DNA from: MWEH01 sp964392385
GTDB lineage: Bacteria > Bacillota > Clostridia > Christensenellales > DTU072
Length of the DNA: 64,000 bases
Direction: 5' to 3'
NCBI GenBank assembly: GCA_964392385.1
Contig: CAYMPR010000002.1
Coordinates: 1 to 64,000, forward strand
In this document: positions 54,349 through 63,513 of the stretch, in pieces
Layout of the letters: every line of letters starts with the position of its first letter
Position numbering within the stretch: position 1 is the stretch's first letter
The notes under the pieces: model-generated
Databases searched by the model: none
The model's input: the letters and a program-made list of their open reading frames with translations, nothing else
What the model was told of the DNA's origin: nothing
Program-made: the position numbers and the translations under genes

Positions 54349-54525
54349 CTATTTATACAATCTTTTTCTAGCAAGCTCTGCCTTTTTCTTCTTCCTGATA
54401 CTGGGTTTTTCATATGCTTCTTTTCTGCGGAGATAACCGATTGTACCATCGTTTGCGCATTTTTTCTTCCATCTTCTAATCGCGCTGTCAAGAGTCTCAT
54501 TATCTTTAACATATACGGTTGTCAT
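54349..54525 (-). CDS. rpsU: Ribosomal protein S21
   Basis: S21 is a small, very basic 30S protein. The 58-residue protein begins TTVYVKDNETLDSAIRRWKK after its Met and has the C-terminal RKKKKAELARKRLYK tail, a normal length for Firmicutes. I start at ATG 54525, after AAGGGGG; an in-frame GTG three codons upstream overlaps the SD and is unlikely. Divergent dnaG lies across a 286-nt spacer. In many Firmicutes S21 lies codirectionally in this group, so it has been inverted here. Confidence 0.96.
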   Translation of the reverse strand: MTTVYVKDNETLDSAIRRWKKKCANDGTIGYLRRKEAYEKPSIRKKKKAELARKRLYK

Positions 54526-54560
54526 ATTATTCACCCCCTTTTTCTGTATACTGCCTTAGT

Positions 54561-54590
54561 ATAATACTACTATGGAGTCCTTGATGTCAA
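54561..54590 (-). promoter_or_regulatory. Promoter of rpsU
   Basis: On the minus strand TTGACA (54590-54585) and TATTAT (54566-54561), 18 nt apart, lie 35 nt upstream of the rpsU start. The -35 is perfect and the -10 has one mismatch. Confidence 0.8.
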
Positions 54591-54634
54591 CAATTTTATG
54601 AGAATACACGATGAATTGTGGCGTCGCAATGTAC

Positions 54635-54661
54635 TTGTTGGTAATGTTTTAAACATATAAT
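54635..54661 (+). promoter_or_regulatory. Weak candidate promoter for dnaG-rpoD
   Basis: TTGTTG (54635-54640) and a perfect TATAAT (54656-54661) are 15 nt apart in the divergent rpsU-dnaG spacer, leaving a leader of about 145 nt. The poor -35 and short spacing make this tentative; I see nothing else clear in the spacer. Confidence 0.35.
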
Positions 54662-54811
54662 AAAATGATAAGCTAATTAGAAGCACTATATAAAACATAA
54701 GAATATCCATAATTTGAAGTTGAATAATAAATTATCACTTTTATAAAAATATATAAGGATTAATTACCTTAACTAGCGTATAAGTAAAAGAACGGAACAT
54801 TATGAGGATTT

Positions 54812-56581
54812 ATGAATAATTATTCAGATAAGTGGATCGAAGAACTTAAAAGTAAAGTCGATATTGTTAAAGTTATTCAAGACTTTATCTTATTGAACAA
54901 AAAAGGGAAAAATTATTGGGCATGTTGTCCTTTTCATAGTGATAAAACGGCTTCTTTTTCAGTAAATGAACAACAACAATTTTATCATTGCTTTGGTTGT
55001 CATAAAGCAGGAGATGCAATTAAGTTTATGAGGGAATATCAAAACCTTTCGTTTTCAGAAGCGATTGAGTATTTAGCCAAAAAATTCGGCGTAAAAATTC
55101 CTGAAACTGAAGATGACCCCGAGACTGCAAAAAGAAAAAGAATTTTTGCAAAATTGACAGAGGTAAATAAAGCCGCAGCAGAATATTATTACAACTCTCT
55201 ATTTAGTAAAGAAGGTGAAGTTGCATTTAACTATTTAAGAAATAGGGGGATTTCCGATGCCTCTATTGTTAAATTTGGTTTAGGTTATTCTCCAAGTCTA
55301 GATGGATTATTTAATTATCTACAAGCATTAGGTTATTCGGAAAAAACCATGAGAGAAGCAGGTTTAATTAACGAAAAGAGTACGACTGATTTCTTATCGT
55401 TTAGGCTAATTGTTCCTATTATTAATATTAATGGTAACGTATTAGGCTTTGGCGGAAGAATTTTAGAAAAAGGTGTAGACTCAAAATATAAAAATACTGC
55501 ACAAACAATAGTATTTGATAAAAGAGAGAATCTTTTTGGGATTAATATTATAAAAAAACTTCGTAAGGAAAGAGAAGAGATAAACTCGCTAATTCTAGTT
55601 GAGGGTTACATGGATGTTATTACTTTAAACCAAGCTGGAATTACTAATGTAATAGCTTCTATGGGTACATCGCTAACGATTGAACAATGCAAGGCTATAT
55701 CAAAAAACAAAATCTATACTGTATATGTTTGTTATGATGGAGATGGGGCAGGCAAAATGGCAACCTGGCGATCATTAGATATGTTAGCGAGTGCTAATTT
55801 AGAAGTAAGAGTTATTTCAATTCCAGATAATTTAGACCCAGATGACTATGTGAGAAAATATGGTGCTGACGAATTTAAGAAACTTATAGACTACGCTCTT
55901 CCACTCATTGAGTATAAAATTAGAAAAATAGCCGTTAAGTATGATTTGGAAAAATATGATGGCAAAGAAAAATTTACAAATGAAGCATTACTAGTTCTTG
56001 AGCCTTTGGATAAAATTACACAAACAATTTATGCTGAGCTTATTGCTAAATTGGCTAATATTCCTAAAGAAGCTATTTTTAATAAGCTTAATGTTAACAA
56101 TAAGAGTGATAATAAATTAGAAATAGTCCCTGAAAATAAAGCTTTAAATCCAGTAATTAATGATCCCTTACCCGAGGCAAGAAGATTTATTCTTGCAGCT
56201 TGGTTTATGGGATTAACCTTTCTAAAACGCCAGGATTTAAAGGAAATTTATTTCATTAAAGACTCAATTCATTGGCAGATTTTTAAGTATATTGAAACAA
56301 AAATACAAGAAAATAAATTACCTATATTCGGTGATTTGTTGTTTGAAAATACTGAGATGGAGGAGGAAATTATTAAAATCGAATCAAAAATGATGGAAAT
56401 AGATTCAGACACAAAAACTAATGTAAAATATTATGAATGCATAAAAAAATTAGAAGAAAAATACATTGATAATGAAATTGATTTACTTACTCAAAAAATT
56501 AAAAGTGAGAAAGATTCCGCTAAAAAAACCGACATATATCAAGAATTGACCAATTTATTAAAAAATAAGGAGAAGCTATGA
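54812..56581 (+). CDS. dnaG: DNA primase
   Basis: DnaG lays down RNA primers at the replication fork. The 589-residue protein has the N-terminal CHC2 zinc ribbon with CCPFHSDKTASFSV and FYHCFGCHKAGDAIKF (about 36-73), the Toprim domain LILVEGYMDVITL (about 260-272) and YDGDGAGKMA (about 309-318), and a helical C-terminal DnaB-binding domain. ATGAGG lies just before the start. dnaG-rpoD is the classical macromolecular synthesis pair, joined by an ATGA overlap. Confidence 0.97.
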   Translation: MNNYSDKWIEELKSKVDIVKVIQDFILLNKKGKNYWACCPFHSDKTASFSVNEQQQFYHCFGCHKAGDAIKFMREYQNLSFSEAIEYLAKKFGVKIPETEDDPETAKRKRIFAKLTEVNKAAAEYYYNSLFSKEGEVAFNYLRNRGISDASIVKFGLGYSPSLDGLFNYLQALGYSEKTMREAGLINEKSTTDFLSFRLIVPIININGNVLGFGGRILEKGVDSKYKNTAQTIVFDKRENLFGINIIKKLRKEREEINSLILVEGYMDVITLNQAGITNVIASMGTSLTIEQCKAISKNKIYTVYVCYDGDGAGKMATWRSLDMLASANLEVRVISIPDNLDPDDYVRKYGADEFKKLIDYALPLIEYKIRKIAVKYDLEKYDGKEKFTNEALLVLEPLDKITQTIYAELIAKLANIPKEAIFNKLNVNNKSDNKLEIVPENKALNPVINDPLPEARRFILAAWFMGLTFLKRQDLKEIYFIKDSIHWQIFKYIETKIQENKLPIFGDLLFENTEMEEEIIKIESKMMEIDSDTKTNVKYYECIKKLEEKYIDNEIDLLTQKIKSEKDSAKKTDIYQELTNLLKNKEKL

Positions 56582-57642
56582 ACGAAAGAGAAGATTTAAT
56601 CAAAACTACTGCAGAGAAATTATTTATACAATATTCTGCTAAAGGAAGTTTAACCGCTGATGAACTAAGTATAGGCATACAAAAACTTGATTTAAATCCT
56701 GAAGAAATGGGTTTACTATATTCAGATTTAAAAGAGCGTGGCATAAATATTATTGAAACGGCTGATATTGAAGCTCAAGCAGAAATATATGAAAAAATAT
56801 GCAGAGAGGTAAACGTTGGTGACAGTGTTAAGATGTATTTAAAAGACATTGGCAGAGTTCCTCTGCTTTCGCCTGAAGAAGAGCTTGATATAGCCAGAAA
56901 AGTTGCAGAGTGTGATGCCGACGCTAAGCAAAGGCTGATAATTGCTAACCTCAGATTAGTGGTTAGCATTGCTAAAAGATATACCGGAAGGGGAATGTCT
57001 TTCCTCGATTTAATACAAGAAGGTAATCTTGGTTTAATGAAAGCAGTTGAAAAGTTTGACTGTGAAAAGGGGTTTAAGTTTTCGACCTATGCTACCTGGT
57101 GGATAAGACAAGCAATAACGCGCTCTATAGCCGATCAAGCAAGAACCATAAGAATCCCCGTACATATGGTTGAAACAATTAATAAACTTACAAAAATTCA
57201 AAGAGCATTACTACAAGTTCTAGGAAGAGAACCTACAGTTTCTGAGGTTGCTGAAGAAATGGGCATACCAGAGTCTAAGGTTATAGAAATCCAACAAGTT
57301 GCACAAGAACCTGTTTCTCTTGAGACACCCATTGGTGAAGAGGATGATAGTCATTTAGGTGACTTTATTGAAGATACTAATGCTGTTTCTCCTATTGAGG
57401 TCGCTGAAACTAATATGTTAAAAGAGGAATTAAATAGGGTGTTAGATACGCTAAATCCAAGAGAAGCGATGGTCTTAATTTTAAGGTACGGATTAAGAGA
57501 CAATAAACCACGTACACTTGAGGAAGTAGGAAAAGTATTTAATGTTACTAGAGAAAGAATTAGGCAAATAGAAGCAAAAGCAATTAGAAGGCTAAAAAAT
57601 CCAAGCCGTTCAAAAAAACTTATAGATTTTATTGAGAAATAA
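56578..57642 (+). CDS. rpoD: Primary sigma factor RpoD (SigA)
   Basis: This is the vegetative sigma factor that directs RNA polymerase to the promoters listed here. The 354-residue protein has region 1.1 (about 1-60), region 1.2 DSVKMYLKDIGRVPLLS (about 82-98), region 2 with ANLRLVVSIAKRY, DLIQEGNLGLMKAVEKFD and YATWWIRQAITRSI, region 3 and region 4 with LEEVGKVFNVTRERIRQIEAKAIRRL. Length matches Gram-positive SigA. Its ATG overlaps the dnaG stop by four nt. Confidence 0.98.
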   Translation: MNEREDLIKTTAEKLFIQYSAKGSLTADELSIGIQKLDLNPEEMGLLYSDLKERGINIIETADIEAQAEIYEKICREVNVGDSVKMYLKDIGRVPLLSPEEELDIARKVAECDADAKQRLIIANLRLVVSIAKRYTGRGMSFLDLIQEGNLGLMKAVEKFDCEKGFKFSTYATWWIRQAITRSIADQARTIRIPVHMVETINKLTKIQRALLQVLGREPTVSEVAEEMGIPESKVIEIQQVAQEPVSLETPIGEEDDSHLGDFIEDTNAVSPIEVAETNMLKEELNRVLDTLNPREAMVLILRYGLRDNKPRTLEEVGKVFNVTRERIRQIEAKAIRRLKNPSRSKKLIDFIEK

Positions 57643-57645
57643 TAG

Positions 57646-58419
57646 ATGATTCTTAAAGAACTAACTTCAGTGATTGAATCTTTTGCGCCACTTGATATTG
57701 CCGAGGAGTATGATAACTCAGGCTTAATATATGGTGATTACAACTCAACGATTCTAAACATTCTACTTACTATCGATCTAACTCCTAAAGTAGCTATTGA
57801 GGCTGTTAATAATAATTGCAATTTAATTATTGAACATCATCCATCTATTTTTTCCCCAATAAAAAAATTAGATATCAGTTTACCTACCATAAAGGCTTTA
57901 GATATTTGTATTAAAAATAATATTGCTATATATTCTTCGCATACTAACTTAGATTTAGCAAAAAATGGTCTGAATGATCTTTTCGCATATGTCATTGGGA
58001 TTAAAGAGATTGAATATAGTCTTTCAAGTGCTACAAGTCCAAGAGTTGGTAAACTAGAAGAGCCCATCAAATTAGGGGAATATTTAGAGCTTCTCAAAAA
58101 ATCGCTTGAAGACCCCAATGTTTTCTATGTTGGGAATAAGGAAAAAATAATTCAAACAGTTGCTTGTGTAAATGGAGCTGGGGCTACAGAAAACAACATA
58201 AATTTTTCAATTAATGCTGGAGCTGATGTTTTTGTAAGTTCAGAATTTAAACACCATCTACTTAGATTTGCAAAAGATATCGATTATGCTATAATTTCAG
58301 TTAGCCATTTTAAAAGTGAAATAATGTTTTATGGCCTTATGAAAAATATAATACTAAGTGTTTTCCCTGAAGCTAATATTATAGAAGCAATAAATTGTGA
58401 AGATCCATTGGAAAAATAA
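57646..58419 (+). CDS. Nif3-like dinuclear metal protein (YqfO family)
   Basis: This 257-residue protein belongs to the Nif3/YqfO family, a ring-shaped metal-binding fold annotated GTP cyclohydrolase 1 type 2-like; its true reaction is uncertain. It has AEEYDNSGLIYGD near 20-32, a histidine pair in IEHHPSIFSP (about 64-73), YSSHTNLDLAKNGLND (about 94-109), and near the C terminus HFKSEIMFYGLM where the family usually has metal ligands. It lacks the inserted PII-like domain of longer relatives. Downstream of rpoD, Nif3 usually follows trmK, which is not present here. Confidence 0.88.
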   Translation: MILKELTSVIESFAPLDIAEEYDNSGLIYGDYNSTILNILLTIDLTPKVAIEAVNNNCNLIIEHHPSIFSPIKKLDISLPTIKALDICIKNNIAIYSSHTNLDLAKNGLNDLFAYVIGIKEIEYSLSSATSPRVGKLEEPIKLGEYLELLKKSLEDPNVFYVGNKEKIIQTVACVNGAGATENNINFSINAGADVFVSSEFKHHLLRFAKDIDYAIISVSHFKSEIMFYGLMKNIILSVFPEANIIEAINCEDPLEK

Positions 58420-58427
58420 GGAGAAAA

Positions 58428-59132
58428 ATGAATATTGAATCATTAATTGAATACCAGAATCGTGAAATTAAATTTCATAATGATTATATGAAATATGTTA
58501 AAAATGAGTATTATGTACAATATAATCAAAAAAAAGCTGATTTTATAAAAAAGAGAGATGAATTACAAAGAAATGAAGAAACCTTGATCAAAGAGGGTTC
58601 TAAATCTGATGGTTTTACCAAAGAGTATGATTATATTTCTTCTGAAATTGATAGAATTAGCGAACAAGTAGAATTATGTAATTCTCTTGAAGATACACAA
58701 ATGATTGAAGAAAAAATACTTGAGATAAACGATAAAATATATAGATTAAATTATTTTATAAAAGATATGGAAAATCAAGAGACTACAAGAGAAAAATTAG
58801 AGGCCCAAAAAACACAGTTATTACTTTTGGAAAATGATATTAAAGATTGCTATCCAAATTATTTAGAACTAAAAAAATTATTTGATGAAAGAATTAAAGA
58901 TGTAGCGATTAGAGAGATAAATGAGATTAAAAATAAACTTTCTAGTGAAGAAATAGCCGCCTATGAAAATGCGAAAAAAGCTAATACTAGTCCACCATAT
59001 ATTAGCGAATATAAAAATGGTTTTTGCTATGGTTGCTATAAAGATGTATCTGCGGAAGTTGGTAGAGAAATTTTAAAATCTGGTTCCTGTATTTGCCCAG
59101 TGTGTCATAGGATAGTATACATTAAAAAATAA
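58428..59132 (+). CDS. C4-type zinc-ribbon coiled-coil protein
   Basis: This 234-residue protein has a long charged coiled coil (about 20-190) followed by a four-cysteine zinc ribbon, CYGCYKDVS and CPVCHRIVY (about 201-229). This layout matches the C4-type zinc-ribbon family (COG1579), often encoded beside Nif3-like genes in Firmicutes and other phyla. The function is not well established; nucleic acid binding has been proposed. It follows the Nif3-like gene by 8 nt with AAGGAG. Confidence 0.85.
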   Translation: MNIESLIEYQNREIKFHNDYMKYVKNEYYVQYNQKKADFIKKRDELQRNEETLIKEGSKSDGFTKEYDYISSEIDRISEQVELCNSLEDTQMIEEKILEINDKIYRLNYFIKDMENQETTREKLEAQKTQLLLLENDIKDCYPNYLELKKLFDERIKDVAIREINEIKNKLSSEEIAAYENAKKANTSPPYISEYKNGFCYGCYKDVSAEVGREILKSGSCICPVCHRIVYIKK

Positions 59133-59144
59133 GGAGATATCGAC

Positions 59145-60335
59145 TTGGCCAAGCTTAATGAAAATTATTTAAAACTAAAAGAAAATTATTTATTTTCTGA
59201 TATTGCAAGAAAAGTAAAAGATTTTAAAATTAACAACCCTGAAGCTAATGTAATAAAAATGGGAATTGGGGATGTAACTTTGCCACTATCTGAAAAAGTC
59301 GTTAAAGCTCTAAGCAGAGCTTCCTTAGAAATGGGGGTTAAAGAAACTTTTCGTGGATATGGCGATGAACAAGGTTATTCTTTTCTACAAGAGGCAATTA
59401 AAAATTATTACATTAGAATATCAAATGTAAACATTGATTTGGATGAAATTTTTATATCCGATGGAGCAAAAAGTGATATAGGAAATTTTACCGAGCTTTT
59501 TTCAGATAATAATATAATTCTTATCCCAGATCCAGTTTACCCAGTATATTTAGATAGTAATCTTATGTTTGGAAGAAAGATTGTATTTATTGATGGCAAT
59601 ACGGATAACCATTTTCTTCCTATGCCATATGAAGGTCTTAAAGCAGATATAATTTATCTTTGTTCTCCCAATAATCCAACAGGCGCCGTGTATAATCACG
59701 AACAGTTAAGAGAATGGGTGGATTTTGCGTTAAAGTCAAACGCAATTATATTTTTTGATAGTGCATATGAAGCTTTTGTCGTTGATAGTAAATTGCCTAG
59801 ATCTATATATGAAGTTAAAGGTGCAAAAGAATGCGCTATAGAATTTTGTTCTCTAAGTAAAACAGCTGGTTTTACTGGTACAAGATGTGGATACACTGTT
59901 GTACCCAAAAATATAACTCAAAATGGGATGATGCTGAATAAAATGTGGAGAAGACGCCAAACCACAAAGTTTAACGGCACATCTTACATCGTTCAAAGAG
60001 GAGCAGAAGCAGCATTATCTTTAGAAGGCACTAAACAATGTCAAAACAACATATCATACTACCGGAAGAATGCTTCTATTATATCTAAAACCCTTGATGA
60101 AATTAATATTTGGTATACTGGCGGTATTAATTCCCCATATGTTTGGCTAAATTGTGGTATGAATAGCTGGGAATTCTTTGATTTATTGCTAAAAAAAGCC
60201 AATGTTGTAGGAACGCCAGGAAGTGGTTTTGGAAAATGCGGAGAAGGTTTTTTTAGACTTACTGCCTTCAATTCTCTTGAAAATACAATTGAGGCAATGC
60301 AAAGAATTAAAGATATTTTCAATAATTTAATCTAA
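59145..60335 (+). CDS. dapL: LL-diaminopimelate aminotransferase
   Basis: DapL converts tetrahydrodipicolinate directly to LL-diaminopimelate for lysine and peptidoglycan, replacing DapD, DapC and DapE. The 396-residue PLP enzyme has MNENYLKL-like NENYLKLKENYLFSDIARK at the N terminus, IGDVTLPL, DGAKSDIGNF, CSPNNPTGAVY, FDSAYEAFV and the PLP lysine motif SLSKTAGFTGTRCGY (about 238-252), all matching DapL. The start is TTG 59145, 8 nt after AAGGAG. It follows the zinc-ribbon gene by 12 nt. Confidence 0.93.
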   Translation: MAKLNENYLKLKENYLFSDIARKVKDFKINNPEANVIKMGIGDVTLPLSEKVVKALSRASLEMGVKETFRGYGDEQGYSFLQEAIKNYYIRISNVNIDLDEIFISDGAKSDIGNFTELFSDNNIILIPDPVYPVYLDSNLMFGRKIVFIDGNTDNHFLPMPYEGLKADIIYLCSPNNPTGAVYNHEQLREWVDFALKSNAIIFFDSAYEAFVVDSKLPRSIYEVKGAKECAIEFCSLSKTAGFTGTRCGYTVVPKNITQNGMMLNKMWRRRQTTKFNGTSYIVQRGAEAALSLEGTKQCQNNISYYRKNASIISKTLDEINIWYTGGINSPYVWLNCGMNSWEFFDLLLKKANVVGTPGSGFGKCGEGFFRLTAFNSLENTIEAMQRIKDIFNNLI

Positions 60336-60393
60336 TAATTATTTACTTCTGCATAGATTTTATGCACTGTAAACTTATTATTATAAACATTAT

Positions 60394-60426
60394 TTGTTTA
60401 GTCATTAAATCTTATGATATAATGAC
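60394..60426 (+). promoter_or_regulatory. lacZ-type promoter overlapped by an inverted repeat
   Basis: TTGTTT (60394-60399), 18 nt and an extended -10 TG-A-TATAAT (60415-60423) make a good promoter 29 nt before the beta-galactosidase start. GTCATTA (60401-60407) and TAATGAC (60420-60426) are perfect inverted arms, 12 nt apart, the second overlapping the -10. This is a plausible operator for an unknown sugar-responsive regulator. Confidence 0.6.
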
Positions 60427-60451
60427 TTTATTAATTATTATAGGGTGATTT

Positions 60452-63400
60452 ATGAAAGATTTTTGGCGCAAACCACATGTATATAATGTAAATTCGATTG
60501 ATAGATATGCATCAGGATTTCCCTTAAGCGAAAATAACATCTTTAAAACTCTAGACTTAAACGGGGAATGGAAATTTAAGTATTGTCCTTCAGTAGTAGA
60601 TATTCCAGAAGGTTTTGAGACACTTGAGGCTTTAAATTTAGATTTTGATACTATCAATTTACCTAATGAATGGCAAATACTTGGTTATGATACCCCTATT
60701 TATTCCAACATTAGATATCCCTATGCTTTAGAATCCATTAATTTGTTATCTATCCCCAAGGTTTACCCCGAAAAAACCTCTGCAGGCTGTTATGTAAAAG
60801 AATTTTTCGTTAATGAAATAAACGATGAAATATTTATAAATTTTGCTGGCGTTAATCCTTGTGCAGAAGTCTATATAAATGGAAATTTCGTAGGATATTC
60901 AGAAGATGCATTTGATGAACAAGAATATAATATAACCAATTTTATCGTAAAAGGTGAAAATAAGTTAGCTGTAATTGTATACAGATATTGCACTGGTAGT
61001 TATTTAGAAGATCAGGATATGTGGAGATTGTCTGGCATATTTAGAGATGTAAATATTATTTTTAAGCCCAAAATTGAAATTTCTGATATGTTTTTCCACA
61101 GTACTCTATCAAATGATTATAGCAATGCAAAATTTAATGCCAAAATTAAATTATTATCACATGGCATAAAAGGCTTGGATTTAAAAATTAAATTATTATT
61201 GTACGATAATAATGCAAATTTACAATTTGATGAAACAATATTAGTTGGCCCTTTAGCGCTAAATGAAGAAAAAATTATTGATTTTTCAAAAGAAGTTAAT
61301 GATTTTTTATTGTGGTCACACGAGAGTCCCAATTTATATCACATTATTGTTGAACTTTATGATTCAAATTTATTCCTTGATAAAAGAATATCTAATTTTG
61401 GGTTTAGAGAAATCAAAATAGTTCCTTTTGAAAACGGGAAAGGACCATTTATCCTTCTTAATGGAAAACCATTAAAGTTTTGTGGTGTAAATAGGCATGA
61501 TTTTCACCCAGAGTATGGGCATGCTGTCCCTGCCCATTTAATTGAAAAGGATATACAGCTTTGTAAAGCCAACAATATAACAGCAATTAGAACATCACAT
61601 TATCCAAATCCCAAGATTTTTTATGATTTGTGTGATAGATATGGCATTCTAGTAATATGCGAAAATAATTTAGAGACACATGGGCTTGCATTCCTGATTC
61701 CTAGAAACAATCTCAAGTGGACAGATGAATGTTGCTATAGAATAAGAAATATGGTAAACACGCATAAAAACCATCCTTCAATTATCTCTTGGTCTCTTGG
61801 AAATGAATCTGGATTTGGAAGTTCATTTATTACAATGCGTCAAGAAGTGCTAAAAATAGATAGTAGTAGATTTATTCACTATGAACCAGACACCACTGGA
61901 AAATGCAGCGATGTTCTCTCTGAGATGTATGCTAAACTGGAAAAAATGCCCAAAATAGGTGAAAATAAACCTATAGTTCATTGTCAAGCTCTTTGGAATC
62001 CTCTAGGGACAAAGATGAGCCCAGAAAAATATAAGGACTTACCATTTATGCAATGCGAATATTCCCATGCAATGGGGAATAGTTTGGGTAATTTTTCCGA
62101 TTATTGGGATTTGTTTAAAAAATATGATCGTCTTGCAGGTGGCTTTATTTGGGATTTTGCGGACCAGACAATCAAAGTAGTTAAAGATGGAGTTGTTGAG
62201 TGGAGATATGGTGGGGATTTTGGCGATAAACCTAATGATTCTAATTTTGCCTTTAATGGTATTTTTAGAGGCGATAGAACACCCAATCCATCTCTTTATG
62301 AAGTTAAAAAACAATATCAGCAAGTAGACATAGCATTTTCTGGATACAAATTAGTGTTTTTTAATCGTTTTCTGTTCACAAATTTATCGAAATTTAAATG
62401 CCAAATCGAAATAATTATTGATGGAAAGATTTTAGACAAGACTTTGTTGGAAATGCCATCTATACCCCCAAACTCAATGGGCGATTTAGAGCTTCCACTT
62501 AATGAAATTTATGAAGGCGACGATGTATCATTGTTAGTTTCATTGATTACTACTGAAAATAATGATTTTTCTCAGATAGGTCATATTATTGCTTACGAAC
62601 AATTATTTATTAAAGGCACAGATTTTAAATTAAAGGATATTGTTAGCGAAAGTAATTATAGTGAAAATGAAGTTGAAATAGTGGTTGCTTTTGGAGAGTG
62701 TAAAGCCATTATAGATAAAAAAACAGGATTGATTTTAAGCGTAAGTAAATGTGGCGAAGAAAAGATAAAGGATCCAATTAAGCCAAATTTTGTAAGGGCA
62801 GCAATCGATAATGATAGATTACCGCAAGTGCCGATACCTATTGTAAGATGGATCTTAGGTGTTGGTAGATTTAAAAAAGCTATGAGTAAATTGCGTGTAA
62901 AGAAAATTAATGTCTATTCAACAGATGATAAGTTTTCAGTATCTATTGAATGGCGCATGCCTTTTTTAAGATCGCTAAGAACTACATATAAGTTCAATAT
63001 AGACAGCTCTATTGATATTGAGATGAGTTTAGTGTCAAATCGAGAACTTGAAAGATTTGGTTTTACATTTGGTCTAAGAGATAATGTCGATGGTATTATC
63101 TTTCATGCAAGGGGCCCATTTGAAAATTATTGTGATAGAAAAACTGCAGCAATATTAAAAATATTTAATGGAATGGCGGAAGATTTTCTGCACGACTACT
63201 TATATCCGCAGGAAAATGGTGGTCATACAGATGCACGATTTTTGGAAATAGGGGGAGATAAGGGAATTAGGGTTGATGCAAAAGAAAGTCCTTTTGAGTT
63301 TACAATACACCCTTATACTTATCAAATGTTAGAAGAAGCAAAACATTTACATCAGCTAAAAAGTCTTAATTATTTAACTGTTTGTATTGATGGAAAACAA

Positions 63401-63505
63401 CGAGGAGTTGGAGGAGATATTCCAGCTCTCGCCTCTTTGAAGCCCAAATATAAAATACTACCTTATCAAGTACATTCAATGAAGTTTAGAATATCGTTTA
63501 AATAG
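60452..63505 (+). CDS. lacZ: Beta-galactosidase, glycoside hydrolase family 2
   Basis: This enzyme splits terminal beta-galactosides such as lactose. The 1017-residue protein has the five-domain LacZ shape: jelly roll (about 40-220), two Ig-like domains, a TIM barrel (about 310-610) and a large C-terminal beta domain. The acid/base Glu is in SLGNESGFG (about 449-457) and the nucleophile in MQCEYSHAMGNS (about 533-544). FRDVNIIF and GVNRHDFHPEYGHA are also family markers. There is no signal peptide, so it acts in the cytoplasm and needs an uptake system not seen here. It has its own promoter and a possible operator. Confidence 0.96.
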   Translation: MKDFWRKPHVYNVNSIDRYASGFPLSENNIFKTLDLNGEWKFKYCPSVVDIPEGFETLEALNLDFDTINLPNEWQILGYDTPIYSNIRYPYALESINLLSIPKVYPEKTSAGCYVKEFFVNEINDEIFINFAGVNPCAEVYINGNFVGYSEDAFDEQEYNITNFIVKGENKLAVIVYRYCTGSYLEDQDMWRLSGIFRDVNIIFKPKIEISDMFFHSTLSNDYSNAKFNAKIKLLSHGIKGLDLKIKLLLYDNNANLQFDETILVGPLALNEEKIIDFSKEVNDFLLWSHESPNLYHIIVELYDSNLFLDKRISNFGFREIKIVPFENGKGPFILLNGKPLKFCGVNRHDFHPEYGHAVPAHLIEKDIQLCKANNITAIRTSHYPNPKIFYDLCDRYGILVICENNLETHGLAFLIPRNNLKWTDECCYRIRNMVNTHKNHPSIISWSLGNESGFGSSFITMRQEVLKIDSSRFIHYEPDTTGKCSDVLSEMYAKLEKMPKIGENKPIVHCQALWNPLGTKMSPEKYKDLPFMQCEYSHAMGNSLGNFSDYWDLFKKYDRLAGGFIWDFADQTIKVVKDGVVEWRYGGDFGDKPNDSNFAFNGIFRGDRTPNPSLYEVKKQYQQVDIAFSGYKLVFFNRFLFTNLSKFKCQIEIIIDGKILDKTLLEMPSIPPNSMGDLELPLNEIYEGDDVSLLVSLITTENNDFSQIGHIIAYEQLFIKGTDFKLKDIVSESNYSENEVEIVVAFGECKAIIDKKTGLILSVSKCGEEKIKDPIKPNFVRAAIDNDRLPQVPIPIVRWILGVGRFKKAMSKLRVKKINVYSTDDKFSVSIEWRMPFLRSLRTTYKFNIDSSIDIEMSLVSNRELERFGFTFGLRDNVDGIIFHARGPFENYCDRKTAAILKIFNGMAEDFLHDYLYPQENGGHTDARFLEIGGDKGIRVDAKESPFEFTIHPYTYQMLEEAKHLHQLKSLNYLTVCIDGKQRGVGGDIPALASLKPKYKILPYQVHSMKFRISFK

Positions 63506-63513
63506 AGGTGTGA

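Noticed and set aside
61117..62323. Minus-strand open frames inside lacZ, and similar ones inside smc, dnaK, lepA and others
   Set aside because: They lack ribosome-binding sites and recognisable domains and lie wholly inside well-supported genes.
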